Positions 26,356-37,781 of a DNA stretch of 64,000 nt are shown here, one piece after another; within the stretch, counting starts at the first letter, position 1; each line of letters opens with the position of its first letter. The notes beneath the pieces were generated by a model. The model saw only the letters and a program-made list of their open reading frames with translations, did no database searches and had not been told where the DNA came from. The DNA lies in contig NZ_JAAOLX010000004.1 of the NCBI RefSeq assembly GCF_011601265.1, forward strand, positions 248,001 through 312,000. The letters run 5' to 3'. A program made the translations under genes and the position numbers. Origin of the DNA: Iodobacter violaceini (GTDB taxonomy: Bacteria > Pseudomonadota > Gammaproteobacteria > Burkholderiales > Chitinibacteraceae).

Positions 26356-27165
26356 TCAGCGAGATAAATATTCAGATACAGAATTAAATTCCTGAAATGT
26401 AAACCCTAAAATTTCTTTTTCCTCATCAGTCAGAGAAACATCAGGCATAATCCTGGGAATATTGATTTGCTGCTTGAAAAATGGAATATTATATAAATGG
26501 TTCACCGCTCTGCGCTCTGAGCCTGTACTGTTAAACCCGCCCGAATGAAACACCATACAATCCAGAATAATAAAAGAGCCTGCCTTTGCTTCAATTTGCA
26601 CAGCATTATTTTTAATGAAATGTGCAGAAGGGAAAGCCTCAGCCTTATGCGATGCCGGCAATAAAAAGGTGGACCCATTTTCAAAAGTAAAATCATCAAC
26701 ACAAAAAAGGGCATTAATGGCAACCGGCATGGAAGATACAAAATGCTGATAAGGAATATCCCTGTGCCACGCAGCTTGATTATAAGTTTCCCCTGGCGGA
26801 TTAATGACACCATTCTGCTGATTCAGAATAAACTTCCCCATAATTAATTTTTTAATTACAGGTAATAGGTTTTTATTCAACGCCAGCCGGAGAAATGCTT
26901 CATCACCATGAGTCAGAGGAGCCCGAATAGTATTGTACTCATTGGCAGCTCTCAGTTTTTCTTCGCCCTGATTTTTAATATATTCAGCACGGGTATGGTT
27001 AAACACTTCAGAGAAATTTTTTAACTCTGAAGAAGAATAACCAGAATCAATCACGCCATAGCCAAGCATTCTGATCTGCTCGACGACCTCATCAATCACG
27101 GTATCCGTCTGATTTTGAATAAGAATGCCGTACGATGCCTCTGGAATATTATTTTTTGTCATCAT
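26356..27165 (-). CDS. Phytanoyl-CoA dioxygenase family protein
   Basis: A 269-residue non-haem iron / 2-oxoglutarate oxygenase-type protein. The iron-binding His and Asp are in AAWHRDIPYQHF (about residues 131-142), and the distal His plus the 2-oxoglutarate-binding Arg are in DCMVFHSGGFN and GSERRAVNHLYNI (about 201-228). Members hydroxylate small molecules or sugars. In a glycan island it may oxidise a sugar or an acyl group; this is inference. It lies 26 bp after the beta-propeller gene. Confidence 0.82.
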   Translation of the reverse strand: MMTKNNIPEASYGILIQNQTDTVIDEVVEQIRMLGYGVIDSGYSSSELKNFSEVFNHTRAEYIKNQGEEKLRAANEYNTIRAPLTHGDEAFLRLALNKNLLPVIKKLIMGKFILNQQNGVINPPGETYNQAAWHRDIPYQHFVSSMPVAINALFCVDDFTFENGSTFLLPASHKAEAFPSAHFIKNNAVQIEAKAGSFIILDCMVFHSGGFNSTGSERRAVNHLYNIPFFKQQINIPRIMPDVSLTDEEKEILGFTFQEFNSVSEYLSR

Positions 27166-27191
27166 TGATGATATCTCGTTTGCTGAATATG

Positions 27192-28112
27192 CTAAGCAAG
27201 CACCAGCTTTGCTAAACCAAAGCCTGTGGCACCATAGTGATTGCCGTTATAAATCATGTACCACTCTTTACCATACTGAAACACGCAAGGATAGGTTTGC
27301 TCAAACGATTCCCATTCTTCTGCATTTCCCTGCCAGCTGAAATATTCATCATGCCTTTGCCAGCGAATACCATCATCTGATTCTGCATAACCAATTGAAT
27401 ATTGAGTAACAGTGCGAATTGAATACCACATGCGCCAGATATGGCCATCATGACAAACACAAGGGCGTGTCAGCGCAATTTCACCAGGCAATAAATCCAA
27501 GCAAACCACACCTTCTCTTTGCCATAACTGACCATCTGCTGAGCTGGCATATTTCAAAACGTGCTGCATTCCCCCCTGATTAACACCCCAGGTCAGCGTA
27601 GAGCCATACCACATATGCCATTTTTGATTTGCATCACGCAATACCCAAGGATAAGACAATGAATAGGGATCATGCTCATGGCGATCAAGAACAGGTGCAA
27701 GTTTCGGCCGTTTAAAAACACCATCCAAAGTGCCTGTAGCAATACCAATACTATTACGCCATGGCACGGTAACTGCTAAATTCCAGCCAATATAATAGAG
27801 CCACAACTCATGGTTAACCGGTGTAATACAGCCTAAGGATATTCCGCTATCATCATAGCTGCCTGCTTCCCCAGGCAATAAAACAGGGGTTTCTGCTATG
27901 GCAATAATCTTACCCAGCCCTTCATCATCAGGCTGCCAATCCAGCCATGCCACGCCTGCGCAATTTTGTGTATTTCGGTAATTGAAATAAATACGGACGC
28001 GCCCATCGGCAAGCACTAATGGCATTGGATTAGCCGCATGGCTATGCAACCAATCCCTTTGCTGATTGGGCTCAAACAAGCGTCCTATTCTTTGCCATAT
28101 TTGCTTAGTCAT
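27192..28112 (-). CDS. Five-bladed beta-propeller glycosidase-like protein
   Basis: A 306-residue protein with repeated blades of the GH43/GH32 type. Visible repeats include VRIYFNYRNTQNCAGVAWLD (about residues 38-57), HMWYGSTLTWG (about 162), HIWRMWYSIRTVTQYSIGYAE (about 226) and EWYMIYNGNHYGATGF (about 285). There is no signal peptide, so it probably acts in the cytoplasm. Similar proteins occur in polysaccharide clusters and may be transferases, not hydrolases. Its start overlaps the acyltransferase gene by 4 bp. Confidence 0.75.
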   Translation of the reverse strand: MTKQIWQRIGRLFEPNQQRDWLHSHAANPMPLVLADGRVRIYFNYRNTQNCAGVAWLDWQPDDEGLGKIIAIAETPVLLPGEAGSYDDSGISLGCITPVNHELWLYYIGWNLAVTVPWRNSIGIATGTLDGVFKRPKLAPVLDRHEHDPYSLSYPWVLRDANQKWHMWYGSTLTWGVNQGGMQHVLKYASSADGQLWQREGVVCLDLLPGEIALTRPCVCHDGHIWRMWYSIRTVTQYSIGYAESDDGIRWQRHDEYFSWQGNAEEWESFEQTYPCVFQYGKEWYMIYNGNHYGATGFGLAKLVLA

Positions 28113-28780
28113 TCAGTCACAACCTTGAAAAACCGCCGTGCGCCTTCGCTTACTTCTGAGCGTGCGCCTTTGGCAAAGCCATCTTCTTCCATATTTCGGG
28201 TGACTAATGCCGCTGCACCAATCATGCAATCGTCCGCAATGGTTAAATTATTTGACAGCGTGGCATTCACGCCGATAAATTGATGATCACCGATATGACA
28301 ACAGCCTGAAATAACTGCATGTGAAGCAATAAATACATGGCTGCCAATTTCAGAATGATGACCAATATGGTTTCCACTCCAGAGCACCACATTATCGCCA
28401 AGCTTTACAAAGGGTTGCACGGTATTGTTTTCAAAAATAAAGCAATGCTCGCCTAATTCAACATTTCGCCAGACAAATGCCCGTGAGCTGATATAGCTGG
28501 CTGGGGTATAACCCATTTTTTTTGCATTGTTAAAAAAACGCTCTCTGACCCTGTTAAGCTGCCCGTAGGTAATAGCAGCATAAAAGCTGTGCTCTGCCGG
28601 ATTAAACTTTTGAGTAATTTCATCCGTGGCAATCACTGGCAGACCAAATTTCTGCTCACATTGCAGATAAGGACGATCGACACAAAAAGCCACGACCTGG
28701 TAATCCGAATCATACGTAAAATACTCATATGCAATATCTGCAAACAAGCCATCGCCAAATAAAACCAGATTGCGCTTCAT
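28109..28780 (-). CDS. NeuD/PglD-type sugar O- or N-acyltransferase
   Basis: A 223-residue protein. An N-terminal Rossmann-like part (LVLFGDGLFADIAYEYFTYD, about residues 5-24) precedes a left-handed beta-helix with hexapeptide repeats (about 100-195: VELGEHCFIFENNTVQ, HIGHHSEIGSHVFIASHAVI, CHIGDHQFIGVNATL). PglD of this family acetylates the 4-amino group of UDP-4-amino-sugars, which would fit a product of the aminotransferase at 23060. The link is inferred. It starts 2 bp after the methyltransferase gene ends. Confidence 0.83.
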   Translation of the reverse strand: MKRNLVLFGDGLFADIAYEYFTYDSDYQVVAFCVDRPYLQCEQKFGLPVIATDEITQKFNPAEHSFYAAITYGQLNRVRERFFNNAKKMGYTPASYISSRAFVWRNVELGEHCFIFENNTVQPFVKLGDNVVLWSGNHIGHHSEIGSHVFIASHAVISGCCHIGDHQFIGVNATLSNNLTIADDCMIGAAALVTRNMEEDGFAKGARSEVSEGARRFFKVVTE

Positions 28781-28782
28781 TG

Positions 28783-29406
28783 CTAGCCCCCTTTCCTGAC
28801 CAGAATGGTAAATTCATAAAGATCATAATCATGCAGTAAAGCCACATTTCTGGAAAAATTTCTTTTGCAGTAATCAAAAAAACGGCATGGATCGCCATAA
28901 TATAAATGAGGTTTCATTTTTTCCTGATCTGAATAAAGAGTCAGGCAATTAAATGAAAACCCCAGGCGGCTCTCCTGATTAAGCTGATTAATCATGTTAA
29001 ATACAAACTCTTCCCAATCCTGCACGGCAACATCCTGCTTCACGCTCAGCAGGCCACTTGCCACCGCATAATCTGCCTGCCGGCCGGCCTGATCCGCACA
29101 AAGAAACGTCACACCCGTCTTATCGGCAAATTTTGCTTTAGCATTAGAAATCATTTCAGAGGAGAGATCATAACCAAGATAATCTGCATCGGCCCCTTCC
29201 GCACGCAGGTGTTCAAGCAGTGCACCGTAGCCACATCCCATATCATTCAGGCTATATGGCTGATTGGCCGTAATCTGCAAAAGCTGCTTAAAGCGCAATC
29301 GTTGTGATGCCTCGCTATTCCAATCCACTCCTGCCGGTGTAGCACCAAAAGTTTGGACGCGCTGGCTGTAATATTGTGCCACCCTTGTTTTTATATCTTC
29401 GCTCAT
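28783..29406 (-). CDS. Class I SAM-dependent methyltransferase
   Basis: A 207-residue protein. YSLNDMGCGYGALLEHLRA (about residues 51-69) is the SAM-binding loop; DYLGYDLSSEMISNAKAKF follows with the acidic residue that binds ribose. LSVKQDVAVQDWEEFVFNMI and CNLLTLYSDQEKMKPHLYYG-like text (FNCLTLYSDQEKMKPH) resembles a group of small sugar-locus methyltransferases. Substrate unknown. It overlaps wbqC by 4 bp and precedes the acyltransferase by 2 bp. Confidence 0.83.
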   Translation of the reverse strand: MSEDIKTRVAQYYSQRVQTFGATPAGVDWNSEASQRLRFKQLLQITANQPYSLNDMGCGYGALLEHLRAEGADADYLGYDLSSEMISNAKAKFADKTGVTFLCADQAGRQADYAVASGLLSVKQDVAVQDWEEFVFNMINQLNQESRLGFSFNCLTLYSDQEKMKPHLYYGDPCRFFDYCKRNFSRNVALLHDYDLYEFTILVRKGG

Positions 29407-30116
29407 GCTGGCTCACTTTGTATTAAAAATTGCGCCGCACCCTCACCGCAATTAAACAACAAATCTAAAATGCTGACGCCATGTACAAAATCACCATATA
29501 ACTGAGGATACTCAGGGTAATGATCATATGTCATATATTGCAGACGAATATTTGCCTTCTCAAATTGATCAATATCAATATAATTTGAAGCAGATGGCCC
29601 GGAGATATAATCAGTGGCCTGAAATGACTTGCATAAATGAACGAGATTTTCTGTTCTGCCCGCCACTTTCGGAAACTGAGCAGACCACATAATAGGTGTA
29701 TCAATACCCAGCAACTGGCAAAGTCGCTTTAAAAATAAATAATTAATCTCTGAAAGCTTACGCAGATGCGATGCTTCTTCATAAAGAGATTGAATTCCGG
29801 GTGCATAATCAGCAAAAAATGGCGCGCGGCGATAGCTGTTATTAATTGTTTTCCAGTGAGATTCAGCCCAGCTATGCTCGCTGACTTCTGTTTCATCAAT
29901 TCGCTGCTCGTATTTGCCTTTCACCTTAACGGGGATGGTTAACCACTGTAAACCCTGAGCGGTTTTAATCAGATTGCGGTTGCGCCAATCACGCCGGGTA
30001 TATTGCATATCATCATATAAAACAAAAACATCGGCCTGACGAATTAAATCAAAATACCCTTTCCACGGAATATAATTTGACTGAACGATTACAATTTTTT
30101 TTTCAGGGATACACAT
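29403..30116 (-). CDS. WbqC family protein
   Basis: A 237-residue WbqC family member. The N-terminal signature is VQSNYIPWKGYFDLIRQADV (about residues 11-30) and the block YDDMQYTRRDWRNRNLIKT (about 35-53) follows; both are hallmarks. WbqC proteins occur in O-antigen and capsule loci and have been proposed to acylate or otherwise modify amino-sugars, but biochemistry is thin. It is the first gene of the minus-strand island, preceded by about 120 bp that includes the galU terminator. Confidence 0.9.
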   Translation of the reverse strand: MCIPEKKIVIVQSNYIPWKGYFDLIRQADVFVLYDDMQYTRRDWRNRNLIKTAQGLQWLTIPVKVKGKYEQRIDETEVSEHSWAESHWKTINNSYRRAPFFADYAPGIQSLYEEASHLRKLSEINYLFLKRLCQLLGIDTPIMWSAQFPKVAGRTENLVHLCKSFQATDYISGPSASNYIDIDQFEKANIRLQYMTYDHYPEYPQLYGDFVHGVSILDLLFNCGEGAAQFLIQSEPA

Positions 30117-30186
30117 AAAACCCTTAGAGGCAAAAGAGTTATTTTAGATTTAATTCTTTAAATTTCTTTAAGCATCATAGAGCAAA

Positions 30187-30219
30187 AAAAAAGGCGGCAC
30201 CAGAGGCGCCGCCTTTTTT
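30187..30219 (-). terminator. Rho-independent terminator after galU
   Basis: GGCGGC (30193-30198) pairs with GCCGCC (30208-30213), flanked by an A run on one side and seven T on the other. It lies just past the galU stop on the minus strand and separates galU from wbqC. The symmetric A/T runs allow use in either direction. Confidence 0.85.
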
Positions 30220-30240
30220 GCAAGCTTATAGAAATAGCAA

Positions 30241-31110
30241 TTAAGCTTTTAAGCTCTTTACGTAAGCCGAAAACTCTTCACCAACTTCACTGTGCTTCAT
30301 ACCATAAGCCATAGTGGCTTTCAGATAGCCCAGCTTAGAGCCGCAATCGTAGCGGGTGCCTACAATCTTATGCGCAAGAATGTGCTGTTCTTGCATCAGC
30401 GCAAAGATGCCATCTGTAAGCTGGATTTCACCGCCCTTACCTGGCTGCACATGCTGCAAATGGTGAAAAATACGTGGTGTTAAGATATAGCGGCCAACAA
30501 CGGCCAGATTAGACGGTGCTTCTTCTGGCTTTGGCTTTTCAACAATATTGGTGATTTTTAAGCGGTTATTACCATCTTGTACTTCAACAATGCCGTAAGA
30601 GCCGGTATCTTGCTGCGGCACTTGCTCAACACCAAGGATGGAGCAGTGAGTATCGCTGAACACATCAACCATACGTTTCATTTCGCTGGTTGCACCACCA
30701 TCGATTAAATCATCCGCCAGAATCACTGCAAACGGCTCATCGCCAACTACAGGCTTGGCGCAGAGTACAGCGTGGCCCAAGCCCAGCGCTTCTGGCTGAC
30801 GGATATAGATGCAGCTGACTGACTTGGGAATAATGCCACGCAGGATTTCCAGCAGTGCTTGTTTGTTTTTTGCTTCCAGCTCGGCCTCTAATTCGTAGGC
30901 TTTATCAAAGTGATCTTCAATACTGCGTTTATTACGGCCAGTAATAAAGATCATTTCAGTAATGCCTGCTGCCAGTGCTTCTTCTACCGCATACTGAATC
31001 AGCGGCTTATCCACTACCGGCATCATTTCTTTTGGGCTGGCTTTGGTAGCAGGCAGAAAACGGGTGCCCATGCCCGCAACAGGGAATACGGCCTTGCGTA
31101 CTTTTTGCAT
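30241..31110 (-). CDS. galU: UTP--glucose-1-phosphate uridylyltransferase
   Basis: A 289-residue enzyme that makes UDP-glucose, a precursor for surface polysaccharides and LPS. The nucleotide-binding start is [20 protein letters not shown] (about residues 5-24), followed by [38 protein letters not shown] and the Asp in [11 protein letters not shown] are also typical. The ATG at 31110 has CAGGA upstream. The same frame is open without a stop back to 31290 and beyond, through a Cro-like DNA-binding domain, so a 349-residue fusion form is possible. Confidence 0.95.
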   Translation of the reverse strand: MQKVRKAVFPVAGMGTRFLPATKASPKEMMPVVDKPLIQYAVEEALAAGITEMIFITGRNKRSIEDHFDKAYELEAELEAKNKQALLEILRGIIPKSVSCIYIRQPEALGLGHAVLCAKPVVGDEPFAVILADDLIDGGATSEMKRMVDVFSDTHCSILGVEQVPQQDTGSYGIVEVQDGNNRLKITNIVEKPKPEEAPSNLAVVGRYILTPRIFHHLQHVQPGKGGEIQLTDGIFALMQEQHILAHKIVGTRYDCGSKLGYLKATMAYGMKHSEVGEEFSAYVKSLKA

Positions 31111-31290
31111 TTGAGAATCCTGATATGAAGTAGAGAGTAAGCCTAATCGAAGAGCTGCACCCAGCACCTGATCGGCCTGGCGCTGCAAAAGCGGATCGGG
31201 CCACTGGGATACGGCAGAGCGCCCAAGCCCGAGTGCATCAGCAAGGCGGGTTTGAGTGCCAAAGAGTTTGATTGCTTCAGACTTTTGCAT
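31111..31290 (-). other. P22-Cro-like helix-turn-helix domain in frame with galU
   Basis: From the ATG at 31290 about 60 codons read [20 protein letters not shown], then [12 protein letters not shown] and [14 protein letters not shown]. The pattern matches small Cro-type regulators (K-x2-A-I-x2-F-G-T-Q-x2-L-A-x-A-L, then S-A-V-S-Q-W). There is no stop codon before galU, and no shift is needed to join them. Either the domain is made as the N-terminus of a GalU fusion, or a separate Cro-like protein lost its stop, or translation starts independently at 31110. Two matching palindromes lie upstream. Confidence 0.7.
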
Positions 31291-31297
31291 GGCGCAA

Positions 31298-31315
31298 TGT
31301 TTATATAAATAAACA
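31298..31315. promoter_or_regulatory. Operator-like repeat, proximal
   Basis: TGTTTATATAAATAAACA: TGTTTAT and ATAAACA arms around ATAA. It ends 8 bp before the Cro-like ATG. On the minus strand it covers TATATA, a possible -10, with TTGGTT 16 bp upstream as a possible -35. Confidence 0.6.
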
Positions 31316-31347
31316 CCCAAGTCAACCAAAATGACGGCATTCACGAA

Positions 31348-31365
31348 TGTTTAATAATATAAACA
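31348..31365. promoter_or_regulatory. Operator-like repeat, distal
   Basis: TGTTTAATAATATAAACA: TGTTTA and TAAACA arms around six bases, the same arms as the proximal copy and exactly 50 bp from it (start to start), or nearly five helical turns. It lies between the ligA stop and the Cro-like frame. Confidence 0.6.
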
Positions 31366-31373
31366 ACACGCCA

Positions 31374-33800
<2,427 letters not shown>

Positions 33801-33942
33801 TTAGGGCGGGATTAAGCTTGAATGAATAAACAGAAGCCTGAGTTCATTTTTTCAGGACGCATAGCAGCATTATATTGCTAATTGCAGAGGCACAAGCAAT
33901 CTGCGCCTCTGCATAATCAGGATCAGAAGCAAATCACCACAA

Positions 33943-34506
33943 TTATTGAGTAAAAATCGAAATACCCATTCCCTGAAACGGCCCCAGCGGGGTATTTTCT
34001 TGTTCAAATTGCTCAATACTGGGCGTGCCACTCCATAATTTATAAACTAGGCGCTCATTTTGAATAATGTAGATCACATCGAAATGCCAGCCGGAAATCA
34101 TAGTTTTGCGTTCAAAATTTAAAAAATCCGCCCAAAAATTGCCATAGCGTTTTTTCGTCATGCTTTTTTGCTCAATTTCATAAGCAAAGCACGAGGTTTG
34201 CGCGGCAATACACACCTGAATTTGCGGCGCCAATAATCGCGGCTCGCCCGCGCCGCTCAAAGCCAGACGGCGCATTAGATCGGCATAGCTGAGCACAACA
34301 ATATTGGGTGTTTTCAGCGGATCCAGCCCCATATCATGCAATTGCTGCAGACTGGTGGTTTCAAGCGTCATACTTTTAAAAGCCTGCTCTGCCGTTTGAT
34401 AATCGGGCCAGGGAGTACGGCTGATTTGCTCTGAATCGGGCAGAAGGGCAGCACAGGATGTCAGGACTACACAGGCAATCGCACAGCTTATTTGAGCGTG
34501 TTTCAT
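33943..34506 (-). CDS. Predicted lipoprotein of unknown function
   Basis: A 187-residue protein with a lipoprotein signal: MKHAQISCAIACVVLTSCAA has a hydrophobic core and the lipobox LTSC, placing the acylated Cys near residue 18. The mature part has no recognised domain; MLRR-type motifs are absent, but SYADLMRRLALSGAGEPRLL and MISGWHFDVIYIIQNERLVY suggest an alpha/beta fold. It separates zipA from ligA, which are adjacent in many genomes. A hairpin (33884-33912) follows it without a T run. Confidence 0.75.
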   Translation of the reverse strand: MKHAQISCAIACVVLTSCAALLPDSEQISRTPWPDYQTAEQAFKSMTLETTSLQQLHDMGLDPLKTPNIVVLSYADLMRRLALSGAGEPRLLAPQIQVCIAAQTSCFAYEIEQKSMTKKRYGNFWADFLNFERKTMISGWHFDVIYIIQNERLVYKLWSGTPSIEQFEQENTPLGPFQGMGISIFTQ

Positions 34507-34657
34507 ACACCCTCCGACAGCACAACAGCGATATACTCATATCGGCACTCTAGTCGAAAAATGCAGCACAACCAGCCTGTTTATGGCTAAAAGTAGCAAT
34601 ACCGCTGACAAGCAGCGGCATTGTTGTAAAACTTCTCACCCACACTACAAACAGCGG

Positions 34658-35854
34658 TCAGGCAAACAAACGTAACGCAGCTACCGAACCTGGCGCAATG
34701 CCTCTGTCATCCATTTTTGCGTACAAAACACCCAACTGTTTACGAATATTATCCAGGCTTGCCTCAGTTAAAGGCTTGCCATTATCGTCAACCAGTTCAC
34801 CAGAAAGCGCAACAGACAGATGCTGGGCAAATTCGGCAAAGTAATCAAACACTGAAACACCACCTGCCACCCTTGGCACATCAAACAACAGGGTTAGGCC
34901 GTTAGATGTATTTCCCAGCGGCGAATGATCGTGATTAGACAATGTAAACAATGTTTTGCCTGAATCACTGCGGTAGTGGAATGCGCCTTCAGGGCTGCGA
35001 ACCAAACCTGCATTTTCTGCCAGCAAACGAACCCGCTCCATTGGAAACGGACGGCTGGCAGCCATAACATTCAGGCCGATCAGCACATCAACCCCGGCAC
35101 AAAACTCGTCCAGATTCGCTGCAGCATTTAGCTTGGCCGAACGCTGAGGAAAAGTAACAACCGCCTCGTGCTCATCTGCAAATTGTTGCACTGACATGCA
35201 AAACGCATTGAGCTGCTCAGCGCTTAACGCGCCCTGACGATCAGCCAGCTGCAAGCCAACCTTTAATTCTTTGTAGCGGGAACGCGACCCGGGCACACAG
35301 GCCTCCCAGCGGCGATCCTGTAAAAGCCCCATCACCTGTACGCGCTTAGAGCCCCTGAACACAGGAAGTTCAAGTGCAGCAATGGGCTCGATTGCATGAA
35401 TTTCTGCTACAAAATCCAGCGCCGGATCAAGCAAGCTACTGGTGAGTGCATCATGATCGTCGCCCACTGGCGCGGCGGGCTGAACAGGAACTTCCGGCAA
35501 AATGGTTACAGGGGCCGGCGCCGGTGCAGGTGCAGGTGGTGCAACCCTGGGCTCTGCATACGCAGCAGGGGCAGGCTGCACAGGTAAATCATCTTCTTCA
35601 AACGCTGGTTCTGCAAATTGTGGCTCATAGCGATCAACTACAGGCTCGGCGCGCTCCAGCGAAGGCTCCATGCGGGCAGCTTCACCGCTTCGAACCATGT
35701 TTTTAGGCACATCAAGCAGCGCATCGCTTTCATTACGCGCAAATGCTTTTGAAGCCTGCTTACGATAGCGATATTCCTGCCACCAATTGAAGGCATAGAC
35801 AGTGGCGACAATCACGCCACCCACAATCAGCGATCCTAGTTGCAAATCGGTCAT
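34658..35854 (-). CDS. zipA: Cell division protein ZipA
   Basis: A 398-residue ZipA. One N-terminal membrane helix (about residues 5-25, LGSLIVGGVIVATVYAFNWW), a basic stretch (EYRYRKQASKAF), then a long Pro/Ala/Glu-rich linker (about 60-150), then a C-terminal FtsZ-binding domain from about 160 (FRGSKRVQVMGLLQDRRW through the NGLTLLFDVPRV segment). ZipA anchors FtsZ to the membrane. It is the first gene of the zipA-lipoprotein-ligA group. The smc gene usually upstream is absent; a gap follows. Confidence 0.9.
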   Translation of the reverse strand: MTDLQLGSLIVGGVIVATVYAFNWWQEYRYRKQASKAFARNESDALLDVPKNMVRSGEAARMEPSLERAEPVVDRYEPQFAEPAFEEDDLPVQPAPAAYAEPRVAPPAPAPAPAPVTILPEVPVQPAAPVGDDHDALTSSLLDPALDFVAEIHAIEPIAALELPVFRGSKRVQVMGLLQDRRWEACVPGSRSRYKELKVGLQLADRQGALSAEQLNAFCMSVQQFADEHEAVVTFPQRSAKLNAAANLDEFCAGVDVLIGLNVMAASRPFPMERVRLLAENAGLVRSPEGAFHYRSDSGKTLFTLSNHDHSPLGNTSNGLTLLFDVPRVAGGVSVFDYFAEFAQHLSVALSGELVDDNGKPLTEASLDNIRKQLGVLYAKMDDRGIAPGSVAALRLFA

Positions 35855-36812
35855 TCTTATGGTCTCTTGGCAGATCGATCAATCATCGGCTATCCCATTT
35901 CTTTATGCAGGCTATTAATCGCATAGCAAAAACGGACAAACCAAACACTTATCGCTCTGGCCTATTATTCAGTGTTAATTAGGTACGCAGCCAGTGAAAA
36001 CACCCCAGCCGCAACACGCTGCTTTCACAAACACCACCAGCACCATTCTGCTTCAAACCCAAGGATAAGAAAGCAGAGGTCCGGATGTTTGTTTTAACTT
36101 ATATCGCCTGCACCCCTATCCATCCATTGCTCATGCAGCACAAAAAACACGCGGCTCCGCAAAATGGGGATAAAGCCTGAAGCAAAAGAGTAAGGATACC
36201 AGACTTAAGAGACTCAGTACCCCCTTCAAGCCCCATCGTAGCTCATTTTCACCGTACTTTTTACCCATACACGGCCGCATTATTTGCACCAAAACCCAGA
36301 CAGCTGCACTCAATGAACCAGAAACGCCTGACAACACCGGCATTTAAATGAATGGCTGCTGATTTAATGACTGATTGCAATCCAGAGGACACAAGCTGAT
36401 TCGGAAAGAATTAAACCATTACAATCAGTGTGTTATAAATCAATTTTGAGCCGCAGGCACCATAAACAATGCATTTTATTTAAGAGCCCCGCTCAGATCA
36501 CCTAAGCATCTGCTGCGGCAATTCAATACTTCAGCGGTTCCTAATTAAAATAATGACACAGAAACGTAAACAATTAAAAATACCAGCCAGATGAGGCTCA
36601 GCCCGCAAAAAACCCAACAATCCATTTACTTCAGCAAGGTAATCGGCAAGCCCTAGCCAGCATTATGTTACACAGCCGCACAACGACAATATAAGACATA
36701 AGCCCCGGCCAGCAAATGAAAAAAATATTGCATTTAATTAATCAGAGCCCATTTCACTTTTAGAAAATGCTTATACAACACAGGCAATCATGCAATTAAA
36801 TGCTCTATATAA
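35855..36812. other. 958-bp gene-free region between zipA and DUF808 gene
   Basis: No reading frame longer than about 70 codons here has a credible protein. The best (36131-36343, minus) lacks a ribosome binding site and shows no known motif. No tRNA, strong terminator or direct repeat was recognised. The right part is AT-rich. It should hold the zipA promoter near 35855-36000. Confidence 0.5.
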
Positions 36813-37751
36813 TCAAATCCTTTTTTTGAAAACCACAGATATCAGCATAAATAATCCAAGCAATACAGCGCCCGCCAGCACACCTGCCACTGCATTTAAA
36901 ACAGAGGGCAATATTGCAGACAACAGCCAATCCACACCCGGCACCTGAGCCCCCGCTTCTGCCCAGTGATGAATCAAATCATGAGCGGGTGTAAAGCCAT
37001 GAGTCAAAATCCCGCCACCCACCATAAACATCGCAATTGTGCCCACGATGGTCAGCGTTTTCATCAGGTAAGGCGCACCCAATAAACAAACCGTGCCCAG
37101 CTTGTGCTGCAAATGCGCCAGCCCACCCTGCCCCTGCTTTTTACAAAGAGCCAGGCCAATATCGTCCAGCCTGACAATCCCGGCCACAAGGCCATAAACG
37201 CCCACGGTCATCACCAGCGCAATTAAAGCCAGCACGGTGAGCTGTGATAAAAATGACGCAGTGGCAACGGTCCCTAATGAAATCACGATAATTTCTGCTG
37301 AGAGTACAAAATCAGTGCGAATAGCCCCCTTTATCTTGTCTTTTTCATAAGCAACTAAATCAACCACCCCCCCATCATCTGCTGCGGTGTGCGAAGCCTC
37401 AGCCACCTCAGCGTGGTGTAAAAAAGGGTGAGCCAGCTTTTCAAAGCCTTCAAAGCAAAGATAGGCACCGCCCAGCATAAGAAGTGGCGTAATCAGCCCC
37501 GGCGCTACCGCACTGATTGCCAGCGCAGCCGGCACCAGAATGAGCTTATTTATCAGTGAGCCCTTTGCCACAGCCCAGACCACAGGCAGCTCACGCTCGG
37601 CCCGCACTCCGGAGACTTGCTCGGCATTCAGCGCCAAATCGTCCCCTAAGACACCTGCTGTTTTTTTGGCGGCTACTTTGGTCATCAGGGCGACATCATC
37701 TAAAACAGCAGCAATATCATCAAGCAATACTAAAAGACTGGTTCCGGCCAT
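36813..37751 (-). CDS. DUF808 family inner membrane protein (YedI-like)
   Basis: A 312-residue membrane protein. The N-terminus [20 protein letters not shown] (about residues 3-22) is the family signature, then [19 protein letters not shown], and [20 protein letters not shown] onward gives about six hydrophobic helices. Function is unknown. The C-terminus is basic (VVFKKRI). The gene is 30 bp downstream of blh on the same strand. Confidence 0.9.
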   Translation of the reverse strand: MAGTSLLVLLDDIAAVLDDVALMTKVAAKKTAGVLGDDLALNAEQVSGVRAERELPVVWAVAKGSLINKLILVPAALAISAVAPGLITPLLMLGGAYLCFEGFEKLAHPFLHHAEVAEASHTAADDGGVVDLVAYEKDKIKGAIRTDFVLSAEIIVISLGTVATASFLSQLTVLALIALVMTVGVYGLVAGIVRLDDIGLALCKKQGQGGLAHLQHKLGTVCLLGAPYLMKTLTIVGTIAMFMVGGGILTHGFTPAHDLIHHWAEAGAQVPGVDWLLSAILPSVLNAVAGVLAGAVLLGLFMLISVVFKKRI

Positions 37752-37781
37752 TGGGCACTATCTCGTTTGTTTAAAGTGAAA

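Noticed and set aside
36131-36343. 70-codon minus-strand frame in the zipA-DUF808 gap
   Set aside because: Hydrophobic patches look protein-like, but there is no ribosome binding site or known motif, and the flanking DNA is non-coding.
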